A stretch of 64,000 nucleotides of DNA from Flavobacteriaceae bacterium UBA1682 (GTDB lineage: Bacteria; Bacteroidota; Bacteroidia; Flavobacteriales; Flavobacteriaceae), in the NCBI GenBank assembly GCA_002320285.1, contig DCKE01000027.1, positions 5,561-69,560 on the forward strand. The letters run 5' to 3'. The position numbers and the translations under genes are program-made. Positions 41,848-49,120 of the stretch are shown piece after piece. How positions within the stretch are numbered: the first letter of the stretch is position 1; every line of letters starts with the position of its first letter. The notes under the pieces are model-generated. The model was not told the DNA's origin and searched no databases. It saw nothing but the letters and a program-made list of their open reading frames with translations.

Positions 41848-41877
41848 TTGGAAAACAAATTTAATTATTTAACTTTG
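41848..41877 (+). promoter_or_regulatory. greA promoter (TTG-N19-TAACTTTG)
   Basis: TTG at 41848 and perfect TAACTTTG at 41870-41877, with the optimal 19-bp spacing. The predicted transcript start is near 41883, about 105 nt before greA. Confidence 0.7.
41856..41863 (-). promoter_or_regulatory. -7 element (TAAATTTG) of the Rieske-like lipoprotein gene
   Basis: Perfect TAnnTTTG on the minus strand, 20 bp before the ATG. It lies within the spacer of the greA promoter, so the two promoters should compete. Confidence 0.5.
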
Positions 41878-41937
41878 ACAAAAATGATACAGTTAGTAAA
41901 TAATTAAATATATCGATTAAATAATATCTTCATAGAA

Positions 41938-41965
41938 AGAAATCCCGTTTCGATGGGATTTTTTC
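41938..41965 (+). terminator. Terminator-like hairpin in the greA leader
   Basis: GAAATCCC / GGGATTTT stem with loop GTTTCGAT and six T, lying between the greA promoter and the greA ATG. No other plus-strand gene ends nearby, so it looks like an attenuator or the end of a short leader RNA of about 80 nt. Confidence 0.7.
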
Positions 41966-41987
41966 TATTTTATAAACCATGTAAATT

Positions 41988-42464
41988 ATGAGTAAAATTT
42001 CGTATTATACTGCTGAGGGTTTGAAAAAACTAAGAGATGAGATTGAGCAGTTAAAGAGTGTGGAGCGTCCAAAAGCGTCGCAAGCAATTGCGGATGCCAG
42101 AGACAAAGGAGATTTATCGGAGAATGCAGAGTATGATGCAGCTAAGGAAGCGCAAGGTTTATTAGAACTTAAAATTTCTAAATTGGAAGAGGTTAATGCC
42201 AATGCGCGACTTATCGATGAATCACAACTAGATGTTACTAAGGCTTTGGTCCTTTCAACCGTTAAGATAAAAAATCAACTCAACGGTATGGAGATGACTT
42301 ATACTTTGGTAGCGGAAAGTGAAGCGGATTTGAAAGCAGGGAAGATTTCAGTAACGTCTCCAATTGGAAGGGGTTTACTTGGAAAAACTGTTGGAGAAGT
42401 GGCGGAGATTCAGGTTCCTAATGGAATTATGAAATTCGAGGTTTTGGAAATTAGTAGAGATTAA
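41988..42464 (+). CDS. greA: Transcription elongation factor GreA
   Basis: GreA, 158 aa. The N-terminal coiled coil with the acidic tip (DARDKGDLSENAEYDAAKE, about 36-54) enters the RNA polymerase secondary channel and stimulates transcript cleavage. The C-terminal FKBP-like domain includes SVTSPIGRGLLGKTVGE. It is probably co-transcribed with the HIT gene 24 bp downstream. Confidence 0.97.
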   Translation: MSKISYYTAEGLKKLRDEIEQLKSVERPKASQAIADARDKGDLSENAEYDAAKEAQGLLELKISKLEEVNANARLIDESQLDVTKALVLSTVKIKNQLNGMEMTYTLVAESEADLKAGKISVTSPIGRGLLGKTVGEVAEIQVPNGIMKFEVLEISRD

Positions 42465-42488
42465 ATAACTTTATACCATTCAAGAGAT

Positions 42489-42878
42489 ATGAGTTCTATA
42501 TTCACAAAAATTATCAGCGGAGAAATTCCGGCTTACAAAGTGGCAGAAGACGACCAGTTTTTAGCATTTTTGGATATTAATCCCAATGCAAAAGGTCATA
42601 CCCTTTGTATTCCCAAAAAAGAAGTCAACAAGATTTTTGATATGGAGGAAGACAACTATCTTGAATTGATGAAGTTTTCTCGAAAAGTTGCCCAGGCAAT
42701 TGAACGCACTGTTCCGTGTAAACGCATCGGAATGGCTGTAGTCGGATTGGAAGTTCCACATGTCCACGTACACCTAATTCCATTGCAAGATATGGAGGAT
42801 ATGCGCTTTGTTAGAAAAACTACTTTATCGGAAATAGAATTTGATGCCCTAGCTAAGGCAATTCAGAAAAATATGTAA
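42489..42878 (+). CDS. HIT-family nucleotide hydrolase
   Basis: Histidine-triad protein of 129 aa (Hint/HinT branch) with CIPKKEVNKIFD and the active-site triad HVHVHLIPL. Such enzymes hydrolyse AMP-lysine or aminoacyl-adenylates. It starts with SSIFTKIISGEIPAYKVAED, typical of the family. Second gene of the greA unit; a hairpin terminator follows. Confidence 0.93.
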   Translation: MSSIFTKIISGEIPAYKVAEDDQFLAFLDINPNAKGHTLCIPKKEVNKIFDMEEDNYLELMKFSRKVAQAIERTVPCKRIGMAVVGLEVPHVHVHLIPLQDMEDMRFVRKTTLSEIEFDALAKAIQKNM

Positions 42879-42906
42879 TAATAGCTGGTATGAAACCAGT
42901 TCAGAG

Positions 42907-42939
42907 CCGCAGATAATTAAATGTTATTTGCGGTTTTTT
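42907..42939 (+). terminator. Terminator of greA-HIT unit
   Basis: CCGCAGATAA / TTATTTGCGG stem (one G-U), loop TTAAATG, T-run. It overlaps the 3' end of the convergent kinase gene. Confidence 0.8.
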
Positions 42940-44083
42940 GTTTTTTGTACAGGATGCAAATCGTGGTTCCTTTACCAATTTCGGAATGAGTTACTTTTAT
43001 AACGCCATTGTGGTAGGATTCTACTATCCGTTTGGTTAGCGAAAGTCCAAGTCCCCATCCTCGTTTTTTGGTGGTGTAGCCCGGCTCAAAAATCCTCTTA
43101 AATTGTTTTTTAGCGATCCCTTTACCCGTGTCTTTAATCTGGATCCGGATCGATTTTTCATTGTCGTCAATAATGATATCCACGGCTCCTTTTCCTTTCA
43201 TGGCATCGATTGCGTTTTTTATTAGGTTTTCGATGGTCCAACTGTGTAAGATGGGATTCATCGGCATCATCAAGGGGTAGGCCGGTGCGTTAAACGAAAA
43301 AATAATTTGTTTAGAAACGCGCGAACGCAAATAGTCAAAGGTTTTTTTGGTTTCTTCGATGGTGTCGCGTAATTCCAAAACAGGTTCCGAACCGATTTTT
43401 GAAAACCGCTCTGCGATGGTTTGCAGTCGATAAACATCTTTTTCGATTTCACTGACCGTTTCCTCATTTACGTCGTCGAGTTTCATGATCTCAACCCAGC
43501 CGAGTAAAGAAGACAAAGGAGTGCCTATCTGATGGGCTGTTTCCTTCGCCATTCCTGCCCATAGTCTGTTTTGGGTAGCCATTCTACTGGCGCGATAAAA
43601 ACTAAAAATCATGGCTGAGAAAAATAAAAAAATCAAAATTAGCGCACCGGGATAATATTTTAGTTTGGTCAGTAAGGAGGAGTTTCCGTAATACAAGTAC
43701 TGTTTATTATTGTCGAATTCGACGACTATGGGGCTGTTTTGGGATTTGAGTTTGTTTAAAAAATCCTTTGTCTTTTCTGGATTATTCATAATGTGATCTT
43801 CGACATTGACCATATTGATAATACTGTCTTGATCGGTCGTTTGAATAATGGGAATCGTATTGTTGGTATTTAGAATTTGCAGGGGCAATCCGAGGTCTGT
43901 GTCGTTGAGATCGGCTTTGTTTAAGGTTTGTGAAGCACTGGCCCAGATCTCCATCTTTAATCGTTCCTCTTCTTTAAAAGTTTGAAAGAAGGTATAGGTG
44001 TTCCATAGTATAAGTACCAAAGCACTAAAGGCAGTCAAGATAATTAGCCAGCGTAAGGTATTGTTTTTGGATTTAAAAAACAT
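42917..44083 (-). CDS. Membrane sensor histidine kinase (orphan)
   Basis: HisKA/HATPase kinase of 388 aa from ATG 44083 (MFFKSKNNTLRW). TM1 about 11-28 and TM2 about 145-163 enclose a periplasmic sensor of about 115 aa. His184 lies in AKETAHQIGTPLSSLLGW. The ATP-binding boxes are IENLIKNAIDAMKGKG (N), IKDTGKGIAKK (G1) and RGWGLGLSLTKRIVES (G2). No response-regulator gene is adjacent, so the partner must be elsewhere. Confidence 0.92.
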   Translation of the reverse strand: MFFKSKNNTLRWLIILTAFSALVLILWNTYTFFQTFKEEERLKMEIWASASQTLNKADLNDTDLGLPLQILNTNNTIPIIQTTDQDSIINMVNVEDHIMNNPEKTKDFLNKLKSQNSPIVVEFDNNKQYLYYGNSSLLTKLKYYPGALILIFLFFSAMIFSFYRASRMATQNRLWAGMAKETAHQIGTPLSSLLGWVEIMKLDDVNEETVSEIEKDVYRLQTIAERFSKIGSEPVLELRDTIEETKKTFDYLRSRVSKQIIFSFNAPAYPLMMPMNPILHSWTIENLIKNAIDAMKGKGAVDIIIDDNEKSIRIQIKDTGKGIAKKQFKRIFEPGYTTKKRGWGLGLSLTKRIVESYHNGVIKVTHSEIGKGTTICILYKKQKTANNI

Positions 44084-44110
44084 AGAAATCAATTTGTGAT
44101 TAAAAGTAAT

Positions 44111-44118
44111 CAAAATTA
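44111..44118 (-). promoter_or_regulatory. -7 element (TAATTTTG) of the histidine kinase gene
   Basis: Perfect TAnnTTTG on the minus strand, 27 bp before ATG 44083. Confidence 0.45.
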
Positions 44119-44230
44119 ACTGCTTCAAAGCGAATCTTTTCATTTAGGCGGTAAAACTTCGCTATTGCCGTGCTATTCTAAAAGCTTTTTGTTATTTTTA
44201 CGTACCTAATATAAAATATAAGAGTTGTTC

Positions 44231-45106
44231 ATGAAAACCATTGACCCTAAAGATATTACCACTGTCCAGTTGCAAGCCTATATGCAAAGTGCCATTGGAC
44301 CGCGTCCAATAGCATTAGCGAGTACCATAGATGCGGATGGAAATCCAAATTTGTCGCCATTTTCCTTTTTTAATATGTTTAGTGCGAATCCTCCAATATT
44401 GGTTTTTTCACCATCAAGACGGGTACGTGATAATACTTTAAAACACACTTTGTTTAATGTTCAAGCTACACAACAAGTTGTGATTAACGTAGTAAACTAT
44501 GATATGGTGCAGCAGACCTCGTTGAGTAGTACAGAATATCAGGATGGTGTTAATGAATTTGAAAAGGCTGGATTTACCATGTTAAAATCGGATTTAGTAA
44601 GACCTTTTCGGGTTGCGGAAAGTCCGGTTCAATTTGAATGTATTGTTAATGAGGTAATCGGCTTAGGCGATCAAGGAGGAGCGGGTAACTTAGTAATTTG
44701 TGAAGTCGTTAAAATGCATATCAATGAGGCGGTTTTAAATGAACAAGGAGCTATTCAGCAGGATAAAATGGACTTGGTAGCGCGAATGGGAGGTAACTGG
44801 TATACTCGGGCTAATGATGGCTTATTTGAAGTAGAAAAACCGTTGACAACTTTGGGTATTGGTGTTGATGCGATTCCTGAAGAAGTTAAAAAAAGTCCTG
44901 TCTTTAATGGTAATGATTTAGGAATACTTGGTAATGTGGAGCAATTGCCTAGTAGGGACGAGGTACAAAGTTTCGTGTCCGAAAATCCGGAACTGCAACA
45001 GCTATTACTACAAGACGATCAAAACAAGAAATTGGAAAAAGCAAAAGAATATTTAATTGAAAATAATGTAACTTTGGCGTGGCAAACCATTTTAGCTCAA
45101 AAATAG
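44231..45106 (+). CDS. Flavin reductase-like (FMN-binding split-barrel) protein
   Basis: Protein of 291 aa from ATG 44231 (a TTG two codons earlier is ignored). The N-terminal 200 aa form a flavin-reductase-like split barrel: GPRPIALASTIDADGNPNLS, FSFFNMFSANPP, and GLGDQGGAGNLVICEVV. The C-terminal 90 aa are helical. Family members bind FMN and reduce flavins with NAD(P)H, but many have unknown substrates. Confidence 0.88.
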   Translation: MKTIDPKDITTVQLQAYMQSAIGPRPIALASTIDADGNPNLSPFSFFNMFSANPPILVFSPSRRVRDNTLKHTLFNVQATQQVVINVVNYDMVQQTSLSSTEYQDGVNEFEKAGFTMLKSDLVRPFRVAESPVQFECIVNEVIGLGDQGGAGNLVICEVVKMHINEAVLNEQGAIQQDKMDLVARMGGNWYTRANDGLFEVEKPLTTLGIGVDAIPEEVKKSPVFNGNDLGILGNVEQLPSRDEVQSFVSENPELQQLLLQDDQNKKLEKAKEYLIENNVTLAWQTILAQK

Positions 45107-45145
45107 TTTTTCACAAATCAATATAACGCGATAAAATTTAATACG

Positions 45146-45523
45146 ATGGAAGTTTTAGGAAGAATTAAAGTAATCAACCAACCACAGCAAGTGAGTCAGT
45201 CTTTTAAAAAGAGAGAGTTGGTCGTGACAACAGACGAACAATATCCACAACATATCATGATTGAGTTTACTCAAGATCGTTGTGATTTATTAAATGCATT
45301 CCAAGTAGGAGAACCCGTTAAAGTATCGATTAACCTTAGAGGAAGAGAGTGGACGAATCCACAGGGAGAAACCAAATATTTCAACTCAATCCAAGGATGG
45401 AGAATTGAAAAAGCAGTTGCAGAGCAACCGGCTGGTATGGCAACACCTCCTTCTATGCCTTCTGAGCAATTTGAATCGGCTCCGAAATTTAATGAAGAAG
45501 AACACGACGATTTACCGTTCTAA
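45146..45523 (+). CDS. DUF3127 OB-fold-like protein with SSB-like acidic tail
   Basis: Conserved Bacteroidota protein of 125 aa. Residues 1-90 match DUF3127 (MEVLGRIKVINQPQQVSQ, FKKRELVVTTDEQYPQHIMI, LRGREWTNPQGETKYFNS), which resembles an OB fold. A Pro/Gln/Glu-rich linker follows, and the protein ends EEEHDDLPF, like the C-terminal peptide of single-stranded DNA-binding protein (DDDIPF). A role in DNA metabolism is inferred from this alone. Confidence 0.87.
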   Translation: MEVLGRIKVINQPQQVSQSFKKRELVVTTDEQYPQHIMIEFTQDRCDLLNAFQVGEPVKVSINLRGREWTNPQGETKYFNSIQGWRIEKAVAEQPAGMATPPSMPSEQFESAPKFNEEEHDDLPF

Positions 45524-45533
45524 AAATAAAATG

Positions 45534-45568
45534 AGGCTGTCTCCAAAGGGGACAGCCTTTGTTTTTTT
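45534..45568 (+). terminator. Terminator after the DUF3127 gene
   Basis: AGGCTGTCTCC / GGGGACAGCCT stem (one G-U), AAA loop, T-run. Confidence 0.88.
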
Positions 45569-45580
45569 ACCTCAGTTCCT

Positions 45581-45650
45581 CATCACTGATCACTGATTAC
45601 TGATCACTGATCACTGATCACGATTCTCGAACAACGATTCTCGACTAACG
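45581..45650. repeat. Tandem repeats: CACTGAT(CACTGATTACTGAT)n followed by AACGATTCTCGA direct repeats
   Basis: 45590-45622 repeats the ACTGATCACTGATTACTGATC sequence also seen at 18239. It runs directly into two copies of ACGATTCTCGA (about 45620-45645), and the aat ATG lies in a further ACGAT. These repeats fill the gap between the DUF3127 terminator and aat. Confidence 0.85.
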
Positions 45651-46286
45651 ATGCATATAATCGACAACAAGCTTTTTTTTCCCGAAGTCACGCAAACCCA
45701 TCAATCGGGCATTATTGCCTTGGGAGGAGATTTATCGACCGAGCGTCTTTTATTGGCGTATCAGTCGGGTATATTTCCGTGGTTTGAAGATGGGGAGCCT
45801 ATTACTTGGTGGGCACCAGATCCGCGTATGGTCTTGTTTTTAGACGAACTCAAAGTGTCTAAAAGTATGCGCAACATTCTCAATAGAAATATGTTTAGAG
45901 TGACTTTTAATAAGGAATTCCGTCAGGTGATTAATCATTGTCAAATGGTCAAAAGACAAGGTCAGAACGGTACTTGGATTACCGACGATATGATCGACGC
46001 CTATTGCGAATTACATAAACAAAATCGAGCCAAATCGGTTGAGGTTTGGTTAGATGACCAATTGGTTGGCGGCTTGTATGGGGTTGACTTAGGTCATGTC
46101 TTTTGTGGTGAAAGCATGTTTTCTTTGGTGGCTAATGCCAGTAAAGTGGCCTTTATCGCATTGGTGCAATACTTACGGCAGCATCAATATCAACTTCTCG
46201 ATTGTCAGGTCTATAACGATCATTTAGACAGTCTCGGTGCGCGGGAGATTCCGCGAACTCAGTTTATGCAGATACTTAAAAAATAA
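45651..46286 (+). CDS. aat: Leucyl/phenylalanyl-tRNA-protein transferase
   Basis: Aat, 211 aa, attaches Leu or Phe to N-terminal Arg/Lys of proteins and so feeds the ClpS/ClpAP N-degron pathway. Motifs: GDLSTERLLLAYQSGIFPWF, WWAPDPRMVL, GLYGVDLGHVFCGESMFS and LLDCQVYNDHLDSLGAREI. It is followed after 3 bp by an unknown gene. Confidence 0.95.
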   Translation: MHIIDNKLFFPEVTQTHQSGIIALGGDLSTERLLLAYQSGIFPWFEDGEPITWWAPDPRMVLFLDELKVSKSMRNILNRNMFRVTFNKEFRQVINHCQMVKRQGQNGTWITDDMIDAYCELHKQNRAKSVEVWLDDQLVGGLYGVDLGHVFCGESMFSLVANASKVAFIALVQYLRQHQYQLLDCQVYNDHLDSLGAREIPRTQFMQILKK

Positions 46287-46289
46287 AAA

Positions 46290-47645
46290 ATGGCATTCAA
46301 ATTAGTTTCCGTTAAAGAGGTCAGGGAGGGATTTCCTTTTCTATTGGAATTGGAAGGTTTTGACCTATATGACGATTGGTTGGACGAGGATTGGTTGATC
46401 ATAGCTGAAACAGATGTTGAGGTGGAGGGTTATCTGCAATTGGATATTTTTGAAGAACAGGGGAGATTGGATATCTTCAAAACATTAAATTTAAAAAAAT
46501 CAGACGACAACCGCATACAGGGATTGATATTTCTTGGAGATCTTAAGGTTTTCGGTTGTATGATCAATGCCGAAGGTGACTATGGACCCTTTGTTTATGT
46601 ACAAGGCAATGTGTTGTGTCAGAGTGTATTATTGGGTGGTGCTTATGTTGAAGTTCGTGGTGATCTTACAGCAGAAGAAGTGGTGATGACCGATTATAAT
46701 CATGGTTTCCTAAATGTGGTAGGTGATGTCCATGCGCCGATTTTTATAATTGAAGACCATCATACTCAGTTTGGCGGTCGTGAAAATCTGTTGTTTTATT
46801 ACAACAGTAGAACGGTGGACGATCATCCAGAAGAAAACGATTGTTATGAAGATGAAGAAACTGGGGAATGGCTTTGTTCGCCGGTTTTGACGCAGTATTT
46901 GGAAAACTATTTAACCACGGATTTTGAAGAATTAAAACGCGATTTGAGTCAAGGCGAGCGGGTTCTTTTCGAGGGAGTAATCTCCGCAGTTAGTGAACTG
47001 AATAGGATAGAGAAAGGGTATGATTATTGGACTGCTAAAGTATCGCGTCACTTTCGTGATCTCAAAAGGGTTCCGGACTATCTTATCGATAAAAAAATGT
47101 GTTGGCTAGCCTTAGACAGTAGTTATGCCGCGTTGGATTTTGTGCCGCCTCAATATGTTACTTACGACTTGTGTTTGGCATTGATTGAAAAAAACGGTTA
47201 TGCCTTGGGGGTGATTCCCGAAGAATTAATCACTTTAGAACTCTGTGAGTTGGCGGCAAAAAAGGGAACGTCGCTGATGTATATACCCAATCAATTTCTT
47301 TCTGAAAGCTTGATTTTAAGTGTGATGAGTCACGCAAAGTTTGAACCCGATATCTTAGACGTTCCAGAAGTGTTTGTTACAAAAAGTCTGCTGGTGGCCT
47401 ATGTCAAATTGGGTAAAGGACTGTATTTGGACAAAATCTGTAAAAAAGTCCAACTGAGTAAACAAGATATTCTATTTAAAGTCGTTGATGATTCGGTGGA
47501 TTGGTTGCCAACGATTTTTAGCTACCACTGTAGCACAGCGCTTATTGCCTATGCTAAAGAGCGCTATGCTCATGGAGCTGAAGCGACGGTGTTAAACAAG
47601 TATCTCGAGGATTTTAAAGAGAAATTACTACGTTACAATACTTAG
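46290..47645 (+). CDS. Unknown protein: beta-helix-like N-terminus and DUF4116-like repeat C-terminus
   Basis: Cytosolic-looking protein of 451 aa. Residues about 75-165 have short beta repeats (IFLGDLKVFG, VYVQGNVLCQ, VEVRGDLTAE, LNVVGDVHA), as in polymer-forming beta-helices. Residues 260-430 have about 22-aa repeats of the form Cys-x-x-Ala-[LI]...hydrophobic-[IV]-Pro-x-x-[LY][IV] (LCLALIEKNGYALGVIPEEL, LCELAAKKGTSLMYIPNQFL), like DUF4116 repeats. No enzyme motif is seen. It is probably co-transcribed with aat; it ends one base before the convergent symporter gene. Confidence 0.75.
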   Translation: MAFKLVSVKEVREGFPFLLELEGFDLYDDWLDEDWLIIAETDVEVEGYLQLDIFEEQGRLDIFKTLNLKKSDDNRIQGLIFLGDLKVFGCMINAEGDYGPFVYVQGNVLCQSVLLGGAYVEVRGDLTAEEVVMTDYNHGFLNVVGDVHAPIFIIEDHHTQFGGRENLLFYYNSRTVDDHPEENDCYEDEETGEWLCSPVLTQYLENYLTTDFEELKRDLSQGERVLFEGVISAVSELNRIEKGYDYWTAKVSRHFRDLKRVPDYLIDKKMCWLALDSSYAALDFVPPQYVTYDLCLALIEKNGYALGVIPEELITLELCELAAKKGTSLMYIPNQFLSESLILSVMSHAKFEPDILDVPEVFVTKSLLVAYVKLGKGLYLDKICKKVQLSKQDILFKVVDDSVDWLPTIFSYHCSTALIAYAKERYAHGAEATVLNKYLEDFKEKLLRYNT

Positions 47646-47646
47646 G

Positions 47647-48819
47647 CTATACTTGGGCTTTCTTTTTCGTCAACGCATCAACAACAACAGCGATCGCGCC
47701 ATCTCCGGTAACATTACAAGCAGTACCAAAACTATCCATAGCTATATATAGGGAAATCATCAGAGCTTGACTTTCTTCATTGAAGCCGAGCATTTTTGCA
47801 ATGATGCCAATTGCGGCCATAATAGCTCCTCCGGGCACGCCTGGTGCGGCTACCATAGCGATTCCCAGCATACAGATAAACCCAGCAAATGCGCCAAATT
47901 CAATCGGTTGCCCTTGCAATAGCATTAATGCGATAGCGCAAGCGACTATTTTTAAAGTACTACCTCCTAAATGTATATTTGCGGCTAAGGGAATAACAAA
48001 ACCGGCTATTTTTTCAGAAACACCGTTCTTAAGGGTTTGTTGCAAGGTGATGGGAATAGTAGCGGCAGATGATTGGGTTCCCAATGCCGTGAAATATGCC
48101 GGCATCATGGTGATTAGTAGTTTAAAAGGATTCTTTTTGGCAATAAATCCCGCTATAGAGAATTGAATCACTAATAACAATATATGTAAGGCGAAAATGA
48201 CTCCGATTATTTTGACAAAAACTTGAATGATCGAATACACCTGTCCGGTATAAGACATGTTTAAAAATATGCCGAAGATAAATACGGGAAGTAGAGGGAT
48301 GATTACTTTATTGATCACGCTGGTGATGATGATTAAAAAGTCGTCAAAAGCATTTTCTAGGGTAGAGTTGTTCAATTTTGAAATGCCTATACCAATAATA
48401 AAGGCAAGGACCAAAGCGCTCATCACGTCCATAATTGGAGTGAACTCAATGGTGAAATAGGGTGCTAAGTCGGAAATTTTATCAACGACATTCAATTGTT
48501 GTGTTTGAGTAGCAAGCAGTTCGGGAAAGATATTTATACTGGCAAAATACGTGGTGAATCCAGCAAAGAGTGTAGAGCCATAAGCTATGGCAACTGTTAG
48601 AATTAACAGACTTCCAGCTCCTTTGCCTAGCTTTCCGATTGCGGGCACTACAAGTCCGAGAATGATCAGTGGAATGGTGAAGGATAGAAACGAGCTAAAA
48701 ATAGCGTTAAAACTCGCAAAAACACGACCAATGGCTTCGGGTGTAAACAGTCCGACTACAATTCCCAAAGTGATGGCTATAATAATTTGGAAAAGGATGT
48801 TTTTGCTTAAGTTTTTCAT
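47647..48819 (-). CDS. Dicarboxylate/amino acid:cation symporter (DAACS family)
   Basis: Sodium-coupled symporter of the GltP/SstT group, 390 aa from ATG 48819 (MKNLSKNILFQIIIAITLGI); an in-frame ATG at 48843 lies in the promoter. The re-entrant loop region is seen in LGTQSSAATIPITLQQTL (serine-rich HP1), and APGVPGGAIMAAIGI and MDSFGTACNVTGDGAIAVVVD (TM7-TM8/HP2) follow. Substrate is an acidic or small neutral amino acid or a dicarboxylate; it cannot be resolved from sequence. A TATTTTTG element and an 8-bp tandem repeat lie upstream. Confidence 0.92.
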   Translation of the reverse strand: MKNLSKNILFQIIIAITLGIVVGLFTPEAIGRVFASFNAIFSSFLSFTIPLIILGLVVPAIGKLGKGAGSLLILTVAIAYGSTLFAGFTTYFASINIFPELLATQTQQLNVVDKISDLAPYFTIEFTPIMDVMSALVLAFIIGIGISKLNNSTLENAFDDFLIIITSVINKVIIPLLPVFIFGIFLNMSYTGQVYSIIQVFVKIIGVIFALHILLLVIQFSIAGFIAKKNPFKLLITMMPAYFTALGTQSSAATIPITLQQTLKNGVSEKIAGFVIPLAANIHLGGSTLKIVACAIALMLLQGQPIEFGAFAGFICMLGIAMVAAPGVPGGAIMAAIGIIAKMLGFNEESQALMISLYIAMDSFGTACNVTGDGAIAVVVDALTKKKAQV

Positions 48820-48840
48820 GGAGTAGTTATTATGAGTTAT

Positions 48841-48848
48841 CAAAAATA
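48841..48848 (-). promoter_or_regulatory. -7 element (TATTTTTG) of the symporter gene
   Basis: Perfect TAnnTTTG on the minus strand, 21 bp before ATG 48819. The tandem repeat starts about 43 bp further upstream. Confidence 0.5.
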
Positions 48849-48890
48849 GACTTTTTTATTTAAATCGCATACAGGCGGATTTGCAGATAG

Positions 48891-48992
48891 GCAGATAGGC
48901 AGATAGGCAGATAGGCAGATAGGCAGATAGGCAGATAGGCAGATAGGCAGATAGGCAGATATGTAGATAGGCAGATATGTAGATACGTAGAT
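48891..48992. repeat. 8-bp tandem repeat (GGCAGATA)n, about 12 units
   Basis: About nine perfect GGCAGATA units, then variants (TGTAGATA, CGTAGATT). The unit is not a multiple of three, and it lies just upstream of the symporter promoter. Confidence 0.95.
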
Positions 48993-49061
48993 TGCTTCGC
49001 CTGTTCGGCTTTCGGCCTCGGGTCGCTGATACGCATACACGCATATACACGAATAGACGAA

Positions 49062-49096
49062 CAAAAAAAAGCCCTTAATCGCGAGATTAAGGGCTT
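49062..49096 (-). terminator. Terminator of the rplM-rpsI-rpsB-tsf operon
   Basis: AGCCCTTAATC / GATTAAGGGCT perfect 11-bp stem, GCGA loop. On the minus strand it is followed by eight T. Confidence 0.93.
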
Positions 49097-49120
49097 TGAT
49101 ATAAATAGGCAGACTTTGGA

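Larger units (their letters stand above)
48820..49120. other. 301-bp gap upstream of the symporter, downstream of tsf
   Basis: It contains the symporter -7 element, the 8-bp tandem repeat, a GC-rich island with GGCTTTCGGCC hairpin (about 48992-49030), short ACGCATA/CACGCATA repeats, and the tsf terminator. The open frames here are artefacts of the repeat. Confidence 0.75.

Noticed and set aside
48992..49050. GC-rich island after the 8-bp repeat considered as a second copy of the REP-like element at 20611
   Set aside because: Both have a TTTCGGCC or TTCGGCC core, but I could not align more than a few bases outside it.
48840..49064. Open frames on the minus strand with repeating LSAYLPIC peptides
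   Set aside because: They are produced by the 8-bp tandem repeat, which is open in several frames; there is no start context or homology.
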